Notes: generated from the sequence alone by a model not told the origin. A stretch of DNA of 64,000 nt from Lentisphaera araneosa HTCC2155 (GCF_000170755.1 NZ_ABCK01000004.1:186001-250000), one strand, 5' to 3'. Positions 21,601-30,792 are shown, counted from the first letter of the stretch. Translations and numbers: made by a program.

Positions 21601-23370
21601 AAGATGTATCAGGGCCTCTACGTGATCAGTGCTTATGTGAATGCACCGGTGGCAGGTACCTATGATTTTAGCATGCTATCCTGCGGTCCGACTAAACTCA
21701 CCGTTGCAGGCAAGGTTCTAGTCGATATCCCTGGCCCATACCACACCCGCCTCACCGAGCGTCAAGGCAGGGTTATTCTTAAAGCTGGTTTGCACCGCTT
21801 AGAGGCTATTGCTGCAGATCCGATCTTCTTCACCAGCGCTACCGTGCCAGTGGTAAATTTCGATCTCAAGATGAAGGCGCCGGGCACAGTTGATTTTGTC
21901 AGCCTAGATGAGACTCACCTTTTCCGGGACAAGGACCTGGCCTTCAACATAAGCAGTAATTATGTCGAATTGGGTCAGCCACTTGTTATCGAAAACCAAG
22001 GGCATGGAGATATCCAGATTAGCCTCGATGGCGGCAAAAGCTATCAGCCCTACTTAAAGCCCCTAGTCTTCGATGACACCATCAATGTCGACCTAAAAAT
22101 ACGTCGTGGTGCCAATGGCCCCGTTATCGACAAGCCCCTGCATGTGATTGCCAAACTCAAGGCCCTAGAATCCCTTCCAGTACTCAAGGCCGGCATGATT
22201 CGGCGTAGCTATCTTCACAATGTTCCGATGGCACTTGGTTTCAGTTCGTCCAACCAAGGCAAACAGATCATTAGCTACCCCACCGATTCGACTGTCGATA
22301 ATTTCGCAATGCTCAAACAAACCAAGCCTCAAGAGGTGCTGGCGGTTAGCGAGATGATCAACGACAAGGTTGGCGGCATCATACGTACCTACACCGGTAT
22401 GTGGCGTGCGCCTGAAAACGGTGTCTATGAATTCTCCATGAACTATGAGGGTTGTAGTAAACTCGAAATCGGCGGCCTGCATGTGGCCAGTAACAATAAC
22501 AAAAATGGCCGCACCGAGGGTAAGGTCATGCTCGAGCAAGGTTGGCATGAACTCACGGTAATGTTTGTTGCCGCCAGGCCTCAATTGTTCGTTAAAGGCC
22601 CGCGGGCCACAAAACCCACTCAGCTTCAGGTAAATGATTTTTTCTATGATGCTCAACTTGAACAAAAGTCGTTTACCCCCGATGTCACCGGCAAGCCAGC
22701 ATCATTTGTTATGGGTGCTTGGTTTGGATCTGACGATCAGACTCAAGTCGACACCCGTTTGACCAGTGAAATATTCGGAGCCAAAGCATTAGTTGGTGAA
22801 CGTCCAGGAGCCCATCAGTTCTCAGGCGATAAGAGTATGATATTAGTGCGCGATGCAAAACCAACGAGCAAGAGTTGCACCATAAGTATGTGGATCAAAC
22901 CCAACGAGCTCAAAGGCATGCAGTGGTTATGGAACCGCCAGAACGTCGGTTGGGTCTATACCCAACGCGGTGGTATAGCCTTGAATCTCAAAAACGATCA
23001 GATCGGTGTAAACTATCATGGTCAGAATCGTCAGCCGATCACCGTAGGCACGGTGAAGACAGGGATTTGGCAACACCTGGCTATGACTATTGACGCCAAA
23101 CCCGGTGATAAGACTCAGGTCGAGGTCTGGCTTAATGGCCAGCGCATTTACAGCGATCTATACGGCAAGGGCATCGATATTCCTGTCACCTACATGGAAT
23201 TCTTTGGCCAGGTCAACCGCCAGAATACCGAGACCCTCACAACGGGTGGGCTTGACTATGATGGGCTTAAAGATCTGTTGGGCAATTGCTACAGCGGCGC
23301 TGCCGCCGATGTGCGTTACTTCGACGCTGCCCTGCCCGATGCAGCAATCAAGGTTCTAGCTGGTAAATAG
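18679..23370 (+). CDS. Large heparinase II/III-like lyase lipoprotein with PA14-like and LamG domains
   Basis: The 1563-residue protein has a lipoprotein signal (LTSC, Cys20). Order: leader with GIHPRVLMSPADVPRIR at about 73; alpha-helical toroid with the YDFVY segment (Tyr188, Tyr192) and RTWNW; heparinase II/III-like beta-sheet domain with GHDGPDAGTF (His452); chitobiase-type C-terminal sandwich (about 795-860, YTTDGSEPTSKSP); two PA14-like domains (about 975-1085 and 1175-1320); and a LamG domain (1345-1563). It should cut uronate-containing polysaccharide by beta-elimination. The full-length paralog is at 42504. It is visibly richer in G+C than that paralog. GGAG lies before the ATG, and the next lyase follows 65 bases later in the same unit. 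Confidence 0.85.
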   Translation: MKLITTLSILSLMLSSLTSCSAAQDIPLVQGFPDGESVLNKTSVPHQQPEPQLVYKNKGYQIDVLSKVPKVGIHPRVLMSPADVPRIRQNIEKNAFSKIFWEQYILPMVMDTKKGEMKPISKARIDAAALYALVKDDAEYGKKVATELVKQAQKVSELFKENDATKPYWDNWWISGTRDKVSKVAQAYDFVYNFMTDKQRNAVRAVIAQATAGRYNHGMELPRSWRTWNWPQFSQNMVNDVLAIEGEEGYDPRILEVCREAVTDFQTYKIGPNGWDFESTGYNGLAYGGGGVQSLHAIARRTSPSILTHPHLQAKIAALVAQQATPTGTWYGRGDAAGGPPQQEFTHLMRAAYPNDQRWQIQWVNSFGVKLLSEGKINKKSYHLLRNSLGLPMLLFAVDQNIDPDALWNKNNGPLTFESPTRGYMATRSGWDAKNDIHLTYASYTKMRDTGHDGPDAGTFSLAGQGENWTRIGDKYHKESAWRNYIAINGGGMKYGTAPGLWLPTVDKKMATSARSDQSYAFSWRIQNGRYNVLYSPMFEEDPYNYLNTWARNNARRLRGSEPDATPFSREFWSMASTNYGLWNGEDRHPTRRIENLPVERAFRSVTMVRGDHPYVLTVDDIQVDDQKQLYTWLMTLTGQNEVVSKTKDLHKDFPQIILRRASKDGAKLQKGEPLMLVRVLQRNFDGFPTIRLDIDQGESGNNQRIIVPSMSVAPDFKVLLYPHRHGDPLPITKWNATKTSLSVDIAGQSDRIDFASAYVDRRPMGGHGEETYYTITRDDSTIITVGGPPSLPRPISPAKDFIDSMEVAFESPNPGQLIHYTTDGSEPTSKSPVYSGPITIDRSTEFRAITVAPEWAFGDAKSANYRKLVNTGFIKNIAPTYKQKVSIIDPKASTPVSIRYTKVPAAAPVTTADTVSSGIELALYELPITMWRGSKIDLKSPLMPEDLDKLVPIYRSYQQNLKLPRIPQTVEQSKMYQGLYVISAYVNAPVAGTYDFSMLSCGPTKLTVAGKVLVDIPGPYHTRLTERQGRVILKAGLHRLEAIAADPIFFTSATVPVVNFDLKMKAPGTVDFVSLDETHLFRDKDLAFNISSNYVELGQPLVIENQGHGDIQISLDGGKSYQPYLKPLVFDDTINVDLKIRRGANGPVIDKPLHVIAKLKALESLPVLKAGMIRRSYLHNVPMALGFSSSNQGKQIISYPTDSTVDNFAMLKQTKPQEVLAVSEMINDKVGGIIRTYTGMWRAPENGVYEFSMNYEGCSKLEIGGLHVASNNNKNGRTEGKVMLEQGWHELTVMFVAARPQLFVKGPRATKPTQLQVNDFFYDAQLEQKSFTPDVTGKPASFVMGAWFGSDDQTQVDTRLTSEIFGAKALVGERPGAHQFSGDKSMILVRDAKPTSKSCTISMWIKPNELKGMQWLWNRQNVGWVYTQRGGIALNLKNDQIGVNYHGQNRQPITVGTVKTGIWQHLAMTIDAKPGDKTQVEVWLNGQRIYSDLYGKGIDIPVTYMEFFGQVNRQNTETLTTGGLDYDGLKDLLGNCYSGAAADVRYFDAALPDAAIKVLAGK

Positions 23371-23435
23371 AATACAGATCAACTATAAAGAAAAATAAAA
23401 ATGAAAAAAATTTTTACCAACAAGAAAGGAGAAAC

Positions 23436-26400
23436 ATGAAATTTATTACCACTAGCCTATCCATACTTACTTTTATGGCTTTTAACTGTTCAACATTTGC
23501 CCAGGCAGAAACAGCCCCGGCAAAACCTATTCTTCATTGGGCTTTTGATTCACCCTTTGAGTTTGGTTCAAAAGAATACGATTCATCGGGCAATAATCAT
23601 GACGGTGAAGTCGTTTGGGATAGAATTGGTAGTACGGGTGGTATGCAATGGGCACCCGGTAGAGGTGTGTTTGGCGGTGCGGCCAACATGAAAGAAGGTG
23701 TACGTGGTTACATACGAACCCAAGGAAAACTATCACTTCCAACTCAATGGTCTCTCTCCTTATGGATTAAACCCAATGTCAGCAAGGGTCGTATTGATAG
23801 CCTTGTGTGTTTTAACTCAGATGGTAAGCGGGTATTAAATGTGAGTGGCCACAATAAAGGAGGGTTTACTCTCTCCCACCTAGTTGGGGATACAAGCCAC
23901 CTATATCCCTTTGTCTTTCCCACAATGAAAAAAGACCAATGGAATAACGTAGTGGTGGTATGGGGGGCTAAGGAAATAAGCTGTTATTACCAGGGTGAAC
24001 CCAAAACTCTACCCTTAAAATCAAGCTGGAATCCAGCGGTACAATTATCCATGGAATTTTCTGGGGGGAGTCATCAACATCGATCTTTCGGCTTATTTGA
24101 TGAGTTACGAATATACGGCAGCGCGCTTTCTGCTGAGAAGGTCAAAGAATTAAGCCAACTAAGCTACTATGCTACTGAGAAGCGAAGTCCCATCGCCGAT
24201 GGGGGAATGGGGTATACAGCATGGCTAAAAAAAGGCAAGGCCGGTTTTACCATGGCCGGTGGGGAAATGTACACAGATCAAGAAAAAGGCTCAACTGCAG
24301 GAAAGACAGTTTACCTCTGGGAAGTAGTAAAAAAACCGGCGGGAGCAAAACCTAGCTTTAAGGATGCGAGTGATCCTCTAACAAGCTTTTCCACCAATAA
24401 GGCGGGGGCTTACAAATTACGCTTAAAGACATCCAATAATTCAGGGAGCGACACCGCCCTGGTTAATGCAGCTATTTTTACTCCGGATAAGGGTCCGAAA
24501 ACTACAACATTCTACGAGATGCCCGCCGATCGTTTTGACGGGCTTGTGATTGGCTCCCACTCTGAACGAATCGCAAAAATAGCGGGGAAGTCCATTGCCC
24601 CCATAGCCTACTGGAATTTTGATGCCATGCCTGAGGCAAGCTCTGTCACCATGTCCCAAGCCGCATCCATTGTTCCCGAAGGCAAGCTAGGCAATGGGTT
24701 GGCCATCAGGCCAGAGAAACGCAAAAGCGGGGTTATTGACTTTGGTTCCTTCAAAGCCCTCGCTGATGAATTTACCATCTCTTTTTGGGCGACCTCCGAA
24801 AGAGATACTCGTAGGGCGTCCTTCTTCCAAGCGAAGGGTGAGAATGGCAAGCCTTATTGGGCCATGGACAATAGCCATAATACTTCTAAGATCGCCAATC
24901 GCAGTACCTTGATGTTTGGGAGCCTTCGCTATCCCATACAGCTGGAAGGTAACTGGAATCATATTGTGATTAGTTATGGTCCAACCGGTAAGATGCGAAA
25001 GCTCTGGGTTAATGGTTGGCTGGCGGGCACCAAAGCCTATGAGCCTCTATCGAATGAAGCGACTGGGGTGCCCCAACTTATTTTTAATATCCCGGGAGAT
25101 AACTACGCCTTCGAGGGCATTATCGATGAGGTGGCTCTTTATGACAAGATGCTCAATAATGAAGAGGTGCTCCAGATTTATAAGAACGGCGTTCCTTCCT
25201 TAAGCATGCGCGTGCCGGAGGATCCTTACAGTACCCGTGCCTACCCCAACTCATTTGTAAAAAAATGGTTCCCAGAGCCAACCCCTCAATATCAATTAAA
25301 TGGCTTTGCAGAAGAGCGCTTTAACGGCGGAGACCTACCCGCCTATACCCATCCGCGACTTAATATGACCCTCGAGGACCTCCCTCGAATTCGAGAGGCC
25401 CTTAGTAAAACCCGGCATGGCAACAACAATCGTTCATTTATGTATACCTATGCCCGCACTATGTTTGGTTTTGACCTTGAGAATTATGGTCCAAATTCCA
25501 CGGTAAGTGATAAGCCGCCAGCGGGTCAAAATCCCTTCCAGTTAAAAAATGGAGGCTATCCACAACACGATGTTGATTGGGCTGCAACGGCTCGTATTGC
25601 CTTGGCCTTAGAGGCCCTATTAACGGCCGATACAGACATGGCCCGTATTCTAATTGACGGAATGTTGGAGTCGGCTACGTTGCAACAACAGCATTTCGAT
25701 TGGTATATTTCGCGCAAGATTAGTAGTTGGCAAGAAACACAGGGTATTCTCGGGCGGCGCATGACCCCGATTCTCTATGACTACCTCTACAATTTCATGA
25801 CAACTGAAGAACGGGCGATTATTCGCAAGGTGTTGGCAACCGCTACCGCTGGCTCCTATTCCATAGGCATGTTTACCATGCCTGCCGGGCAATGTAATAG
25901 CTCAAATTGGCAACCATGGATTACCGGGGACATGGTGATTACACTTCAATCTATCTACGGGGAGAATGGTTTTGATCCCTCCACCTATAAAGAGGCGGTG
26001 CGGGCGGTTGAACTCTGCGCAGAGGTGATGAATGACCCCGAGTCGGGTGTTCATCGTGAAGGTATGGGTAAGAGTAACATAGCCTCTACCCAAATGTCGG
26101 TCATATCTATGATGCAGCCCAAGGGAAAGAAAATAATCTCCAGTAAGGCGATGTACAATAATATAGCCAAGTTCCGTTTCCACAATACCCTGCCCTGGGA
26201 TCCAGGTACGGTGATGTATGACCAGAAAAATGGCGGTAATCATCCCTTGCCTATCGCAGCGATAAATGTACTACATTATGCATATCCGGATGATCCTATT
26301 CTCAATTTTATGAAGCACGTCATTGATTCGGGTCCTAAGAAATATATTTCATTGCGGCCGAGAACTTTTTCTCAAGAATCATGGATGATATCTGCGATCT

Positions 26401-27491
26401 ATACCCAAGATTGGAAAGGACCTGCAGATCTGCAGGATCATCTGAAACAAGTAGTGAAAGAAACCGGCGAGCCCCTAGGATATTTTAGTGATGCCCGAGG
26501 TCATATGGTCAGTCGTTCGAGTTGGGAAGCCAATGCGCTACAGCTCTACTACGTAGCACGGGTGGTCACCGCGGGACACCAGGCGCCCATTCGGGGTTAT
26601 TTTCAGGTGAACGGCCTGGGACGGCAATGGCTTACCTTTCGAAGCCGAGCAAATCACCACAGTCGGGCCAACTCTTTAGTAACCGTAGATGGTGAAGGAC
26701 AGGATAACTCTGCTGTACGTACACTTCACTATAGTGGGGTAGCTAAAGACAAGAATGCTACCTTTGATAGTATGGGTAGTGACCTCACCGCGGCGTATCG
26801 TCAGGCAAATAACCCCTGGCCCAACCTTAACTACACGCGATTGAAACCAGATGCACGTCCCTGGTTTAATATGCCCTTTAAGTATCTCGTTAATTGGTAT
26901 TTTGGCGATCGCCCCCAGCACCAAATTCTCGAACCCAATGAAGTTCCCTTTGACCCAAAGAACTACAGTGGGAAAAAAGAATTTGATTATGCTTACCGCA
27001 CTGCCAAATTTGCGCGAGGGAAACATCCCTACATCCTTATTCTTGATGATGTCAAAAAGGATGATAAGCAGCGGGAATATGTCTGGAATGGTGCGCTCCC
27101 TGATGACTTCAAACAGAATTTGGGAGATCACACGATCACGGCTAATACCGCCATTCTCGTGGACCCCAAAGATCCAAAGCAACGTCTCTTCATAAAGGTG
27201 TTTGGTTATGAGGGAGAGGGTTCCTTTGTTCTAGAGCATTCGCTACCGACACAAGATGTTGATCGTGCGAAAATGGATCTTAATATTAAGAAGATGCCCT
27301 ATAATCTTAAGTTTAAGAATGCCGCCAAAACCGCGAAATTCAGAACCCTCATCTACGCCCACAAGGAAGGGGATGAACTACCGAAGATAACTGGTGGCAA
27401 TGGTCGTTACACCATTACTATTGGAGACCAGGTTGATGAATTGCGTCTGGGGAATTCACCAGGAGATAGAAGTGAGCTTAGTCGAAAATAA
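23436..27491 (+). CDS. Heparinase II/III-like lyase with two LamG domains
   Basis: The 1351-residue protein has a signal peptide ending near FAQA. Order: LamG domain (about 33-230), PKD/Ig-like domain (250-350), second LamG domain (390-590), then the lyase part from HPRLNMTLEDLPRIREAL (about 638) to the end. The toroid has YDYLYNFM and SSNWQPW. The segment at the conserved His1048 is GHQAPIRGYF, where other family members have His-x-His-x-x-Asp, so the mechanism may differ. LamG domains suggest binding to the polymer. It has AAAGGAG before the ATG and follows the lyase at 18679. The partial gene at 62554 is its paralog, with the same domain order. Confidence 0.83.
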   Translation: MKFITTSLSILTFMAFNCSTFAQAETAPAKPILHWAFDSPFEFGSKEYDSSGNNHDGEVVWDRIGSTGGMQWAPGRGVFGGAANMKEGVRGYIRTQGKLSLPTQWSLSLWIKPNVSKGRIDSLVCFNSDGKRVLNVSGHNKGGFTLSHLVGDTSHLYPFVFPTMKKDQWNNVVVVWGAKEISCYYQGEPKTLPLKSSWNPAVQLSMEFSGGSHQHRSFGLFDELRIYGSALSAEKVKELSQLSYYATEKRSPIADGGMGYTAWLKKGKAGFTMAGGEMYTDQEKGSTAGKTVYLWEVVKKPAGAKPSFKDASDPLTSFSTNKAGAYKLRLKTSNNSGSDTALVNAAIFTPDKGPKTTTFYEMPADRFDGLVIGSHSERIAKIAGKSIAPIAYWNFDAMPEASSVTMSQAASIVPEGKLGNGLAIRPEKRKSGVIDFGSFKALADEFTISFWATSERDTRRASFFQAKGENGKPYWAMDNSHNTSKIANRSTLMFGSLRYPIQLEGNWNHIVISYGPTGKMRKLWVNGWLAGTKAYEPLSNEATGVPQLIFNIPGDNYAFEGIIDEVALYDKMLNNEEVLQIYKNGVPSLSMRVPEDPYSTRAYPNSFVKKWFPEPTPQYQLNGFAEERFNGGDLPAYTHPRLNMTLEDLPRIREALSKTRHGNNNRSFMYTYARTMFGFDLENYGPNSTVSDKPPAGQNPFQLKNGGYPQHDVDWAATARIALALEALLTADTDMARILIDGMLESATLQQQHFDWYISRKISSWQETQGILGRRMTPILYDYLYNFMTTEERAIIRKVLATATAGSYSIGMFTMPAGQCNSSNWQPWITGDMVITLQSIYGENGFDPSTYKEAVRAVELCAEVMNDPESGVHREGMGKSNIASTQMSVISMMQPKGKKIISSKAMYNNIAKFRFHNTLPWDPGTVMYDQKNGGNHPLPIAAINVLHYAYPDDPILNFMKHVIDSGPKKYISLRPRTFSQESWMISAIYTQDWKGPADLQDHLKQVVKETGEPLGYFSDARGHMVSRSSWEANALQLYYVARVVTAGHQAPIRGYFQVNGLGRQWLTFRSRANHHSRANSLVTVDGEGQDNSAVRTLHYSGVAKDKNATFDSMGSDLTAAYRQANNPWPNLNYTRLKPDARPWFNMPFKYLVNWYFGDRPQHQILEPNEVPFDPKNYSGKKEFDYAYRTAKFARGKHPYILILDDVKKDDKQREYVWNGALPDDFKQNLGDHTITANTAILVDPKDPKQRLFIKVFGYEGEGSFVLEHSLPTQDVDRAKMDLNIKKMPYNLKFKNAAKTAKFRTLIYAHKEGDELPKITGGNGRYTITIGDQVDELRLGNSPGDRSELSRK

Positions 27492-27655
27492 AATAACATC
27501 ATAAGTTGTTCACCCTCCCCGCCTATATGAGGGGGGGGGATGAAAGCAATTCCTACAGGGAATGTAAAATGGCTATAGCTTTTTACTGATTCAAAAAAAG
27601 TATCATAGTTATGGCGTAGTGCCAAGTGTGGACTTTGAAGAGACGTGGATTGCAT
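27492..27655. other. Gap with C-rich/G-rich hairpin
   Basis: CCCTCCCC at about 27513 faces a run of nine G at 27531-27539, forming a possible strong stem. It is a candidate terminator for the lyase pair, although no T-run follows. The rest holds no gene. Confidence 0.35.
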
Positions 27656-27692
27656 TTGACTTATTAGAATAATAGAATACTATTTATCATAT
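27656..27692 (+). promoter_or_regulatory. Promoter with tandem operator, site 4 (before a gene remnant)
   Basis: TTGACT at 27656 and TACTAT at 27678 are 16 bases apart, the same boxes and spacing as at site 3. Operator units are AATAGAATAC (27671-27680) and TTTATCATAT (27683-27692). It now drives a truncated gene and, beyond it, the second esterase. Confidence 0.5.
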
Positions 27693-27711
27693 GCAGAGGA
27701 GCTTTGTCAAA

Positions 27712-27815
27712 ATGAACTATTTTTTGCTTTAACTTATTCCATTCAGCCTATTTGCCAGCTTTCCAGAGGAAATGCGTTTTCCAGTGAATCAGCTTTTCCA
27801 ATATAAAGTTGAACT
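27712..27815 (+). pseudogene. 5' remnant of an alpha/beta-hydrolase paralog
   Basis: After a GAGGAG site the frame reads MNYFLL, stop, then LIPFSLFASFPEEMRFPVNQ and LFQYKVEL. This matches the mature N-terminus of the hydrolase at 30908 (SPEAMRSPVSQVFQFKVEV). Only the signal peptide and about 20 residues remain. The homology breaks exactly where the duplicated block begins, so the insertion of that block removed the rest of this gene. Confidence 0.7.
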
Positions 27816-27929
27816 CTCGGTCGTTTGGCCATAGAATTATTACTTCGTGACATTAACGGAGAACTCAAAGAGAAAGAACACCATACAGTTCAGTCTGAAC
27901 TCATTATAAGAAACAGTAGTAAACGGTAA
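27816..27929 (+). pseudogene. 3' fragment of the GntR-type regulator gene
   Basis: The last 37 codons of the regulator at 13829 are present in frame with five substitutions (LGRLAIELLLRDINGEL and onward to SSKR). There is no start or DNA-binding part. It ends four bases before the second esterase, as in the original. Confidence 0.85.
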
Positions 27930-27932
27930 AAT

Positions 27933-29297
27933 ATGAAACTTTTTTCACTTTTAATTATGTTAGGAACAGTATTACAAGCTAATGATTTACGCTATTTTGC
28001 GGAACATGATAAACGCGAGATCAAAAGTGAAATCATTGACTCAAAACATCAATTGCGCTTAATTTCCAGCTTACCTGACAATTGGCAAGAATCTGATAAA
28101 CGGCCCGCATTTGTCTTCATTCACGGCGGTGGTTGGGTCGCAGGAGAACCCGAGAATTTCATCCCCCAAATGCGTTACTTTGCATCTCGCGGTGCCGTAT
28201 GCTTTAGTGTAAATTACCGTTTACTCAAGCCAAAAAATTACCGTTGGAATAAAAAACTAAGTGATGAAGAGAATAAAATTAATGAGCAGAAAAAGCTCCA
28301 AGAGTTTATTGCTGGCCCCTCATTAACTGAGCTAATTTCCGATTGTGAAAAGGCCATGCTTCACATTCGTAAAAACGCCAGTTCTTATGGAATTGACCCC
28401 AAACGTCTCATTGTCATTGGCGACTCGGCCGGAGGTCACCTAGCTTCATGTATGGCTACAATTGTCAAAGCAGAAGCTCGAGCCAATGCTCTTGTTGATT
28501 GCAATGGCATTACTGACGTCACTTATGACCCTTGGATCAACAATATAAAACCCTGTAATGATCCGATTACCAAGGCTAAACAAGTTTCTCCCGTCTTCAA
28601 CATTCCCACGCAGCCCATCCCAGCTCTCATCCTCCATGGTGACCAAGACTTTATTGTTGTTGAAAAAATGGCAAGGGAATTCCATAATGCCTTGTATAGC
28701 AAAGGATATTCGTCAGAATTCAAACTCTATAAAGGAGCTCGCCACGCCTTTATCGTGTACAACTACAGTGCAACTTTAGAAGAAATGACTCAATGCCTTT
28801 TAGATATTGATGCATTTGCGGTTAAACATAACTTTTTAAATGGTCAAGCAACACTCGCCATGCCCGATTATTCAGTCGCCGATCAAAAAATAATTTTACA
28901 AGCTGCAGAACTTAAAACGGGTCAAGAGTTTAAATACGCAAAAGACTTTCCTGGACAATTCACCTTAAGCCTAAAAATTAAACCCGAAAAGAAATTTCAT
29001 GGTAGTCTCTTGCAACTCGCAGGTAGTTTTGGGCTTAATCACAAAGTACATAATAATGGGCACGACTTATCCAGCTGCCGCTTTCGTCAAAGAAATAAGG
29101 ATTTCAAGCTCATTGCAGAGCAATGGAATGACTACCAATTAGCCGTTTTTAAAGATAAAGTTGTCATTACTTTGAATGGCCAAACAACAGAATATGAAAA
29201 AACGCTTCCCCTAGGATTCATTTCAAACACACTGATTATTGGCAAAGACTTAAAAGCCGAGATCAAAGATCTGAAATTCTATAATTACCCCTTCTAA
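27933..29297 (+). CDS. Secreted alpha/beta-hydrolase esterase with C-terminal beta-sandwich, copy 2
   Basis: The 454-residue protein is about 96% identical to the copy at 14861, with the same signal peptide, HGGGW oxyanion motif and Ser165-Asp239-His271 triad. Differences cluster in the signal peptide and in the C-terminal sandwich (for example NGSLLQLSGNF against HGSLLQLAGSF). The catalytic part from about residue 95 to 185 is almost unchanged even at DNA level, which points to recent copying or gene conversion. It is followed by the Kelch gene in one unit. The likely role is the same deacylation, with possibly altered binding of the polymer. Confidence 0.87.
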   Translation: MKLFSLLIMLGTVLQANDLRYFAEHDKREIKSEIIDSKHQLRLISSLPDNWQESDKRPAFVFIHGGGWVAGEPENFIPQMRYFASRGAVCFSVNYRLLKPKNYRWNKKLSDEENKINEQKKLQEFIAGPSLTELISDCEKAMLHIRKNASSYGIDPKRLIVIGDSAGGHLASCMATIVKAEARANALVDCNGITDVTYDPWINNIKPCNDPITKAKQVSPVFNIPTQPIPALILHGDQDFIVVEKMAREFHNALYSKGYSSEFKLYKGARHAFIVYNYSATLEEMTQCLLDIDAFAVKHNFLNGQATLAMPDYSVADQKIILQAAELKTGQEFKYAKDFPGQFTLSLKIKPEKKFHGSLLQLAGSFGLNHKVHNNGHDLSSCRFRQRNKDFKLIAEQWNDYQLAVFKDKVVITLNGQTTEYEKTLPLGFISNTLIIGKDLKAEIKDLKFYNYPF

Positions 29298-29340
29298 TCA
29301 ATCTGAGATTTAAAATAATACGAAGAACCTAGGTATCACC

Positions 29341-30792
29341 ATGAAAATACTCTTTTTACTGTGCTTTAGTCTTTGCCTCATGGCAGAAGATTTTGTTTTA
29401 TCAAAGCAAAACAACTTTCCGGAATTTCCAATCAATATCCCTAAGCCCGCAAGTCAATGGCCCCAATCATCAAGTCAAAGAAGCTTTGATGTTTATGGCA
29501 ATTATTGGACTTTAATAGATGGCGAAGTATGGCTCCTCAAAGCCAGCTCAAAACAATGGCAAAAGCTGGACAATGTGCCAAAAGGGCAATGGCAACACCT
29601 AATTAACGATGAAACTGGCAAGCTGGTCATTGCAGATGATACACAAATTTTCCGATTGAACCCTTCCAAAGTCAAACAGGGATGGAAAGATTATTCTAGC
29701 TTGACCCAAGGAGCCAAAATTACCGACCTCACCATTGCCCCTACTGGCGGTATGCTCATCGCTTGTGATAACAATAAAATCATCGAGCTCATCACCCTAA
29801 AAAAGAAAGATCACATCACTGAATATCAAACTAAGTTTAAAGTCGATAAAATTTTTGTTGATGACTTGGGCAGTATTTGGTTTAGATCCGGAAACGATCA
29901 CTACATAAAAGAGTCTTCCAAAGATGCCTGGCAGCGCGACTGGAAGCTCGTCGCTAGAATGCCGAGTGGGACTCACGACCTCGGTGGTGATGTGTTGCAG
30001 GGAAAATTCTACCTAGAGTGGGCCTTAACAGGTATGTATGACTTCCCCAACCAGGGGAAATGCCATGAAGAACTCCTTAGTTTTGATGGGGAAAAATGGA
30101 AAATCGAAGCTCATTTTGGCATGGCACGTGCATATTGTGGCGTATCCCACCTCGGCAACAAAATTATTACAGCCGGTGGTGAATCCCGCGATGCAGAAGG
30201 CAAAAAAAAATATCCCCCGATTGCCCAATCCTTTGATATCGAAAGTGAAAAAATGAGTAACCTGCCCGACCTGCCTCTAGCGCTTCCTAGTGCCCTCTCA
30301 TTCAACCACCAAAACCGTTATTACGTCATGGGATATGGACTAGAAAAAGAGGAACATAACATCCACTTATTCAGCATTGCTGACGGTGAATCACAATGGC
30401 AAGTCGAAAACAAGGGAGCTCTGGGCAAGGGGTCTTCCTATGGAGTTAAGCTCGAGGATAAGTTTTACCATATTGTCGACCATAAATACCTAGCTATTTT
30501 AGATCTTGGAACTATGAGCTGGACAACTATTGCTGTCCCCAATTCGCCTCGCTCTGCCGCTGTAGCTCACTATAAAGGAGAAATCTGGATCATGAGTGGC
30601 CGCAACAAAACATCTGATCGCGATGTGTATATATTTTCACCAGGGAAAAACACTTTTCGTAAGGGGCCTCAACTACCACACGGAATCATTTGGGGTACAG
30701 GCTTTAACTTAAATAAAAAGCTCTATATCACGGGAGGCGTAGACGCCAGCACATTCACTTTCAACAACGCTACTTACCAGTACCGACACTAG
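29341..30792 (+). CDS. Secreted Kelch-type beta-propeller protein
   Basis: The 483-residue protein has a signal peptide (MKILFLLCFSLCLMAED) and repeated Kelch-like blades: GNKIITAGGESRDAEGK, NRYYVMGYG, GEIWIMSGRNKTS and KKLYITGGVDAST. The blades at the N-terminal side are degenerate. Kelch propellers in secreted proteins bind carbohydrates or act as epimerases or oxidases; no catalytic residues are evident here. It follows the esterase by 43 bases, in the same order as in the decayed copy at 16278, so the pair probably functions together. It ends close to the converging hydrolase gene, with a hairpin between. Confidence 0.78.
   Translation: MKILFLLCFSLCLMAEDFVLSKQNNFPEFPINIPKPASQWPQSSSQRSFDVYGNYWTLIDGEVWLLKASSKQWQKLDNVPKGQWQHLINDETGKLVIADDTQIFRLNPSKVKQGWKDYSSLTQGAKITDLTIAPTGGMLIACDNNKIIELITLKKKDHITEYQTKFKVDKIFVDDLGSIWFRSGNDHYIKESSKDAWQRDWKLVARMPSGTHDLGGDVLQGKFYLEWALTGMYDFPNQGKCHEELLSFDGEKWKIEAHFGMARAYCGVSHLGNKIITAGGESRDAEGKKKYPPIAQSFDIESEKMSNLPDLPLALPSALSFNHQNRYYVMGYGLEKEEHNIHLFSIADGESQWQVENKGALGKGSSYGVKLEDKFYHIVDHKYLAILDLGTMSWTTIAVPNSPRSAAVAHYKGEIWIMSGRNKTSDRDVYIFSPGKNTFRKGPQLPHGIIWGTGFNLNKKLYITGGVDASTFTFNNATYQYRH

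Larger units (their letters stand above)
27816..29470 (+). repeat. Duplicated block, copy 2
   Basis: It corresponds to 14744-16385. The left junction is at the shared CTCGGTCGTTT. Here the regulator part is only a fragment and the Kelch gene is intact, the reverse of copy 1. Confidence 0.85.

Noticed and set aside
26676-27182. Long antisense frames opposite the lyase genes (for example here and at 22165-22665)
   Set aside because: They lie wholly within strongly supported genes and have no ribosome sites or family resemblance.
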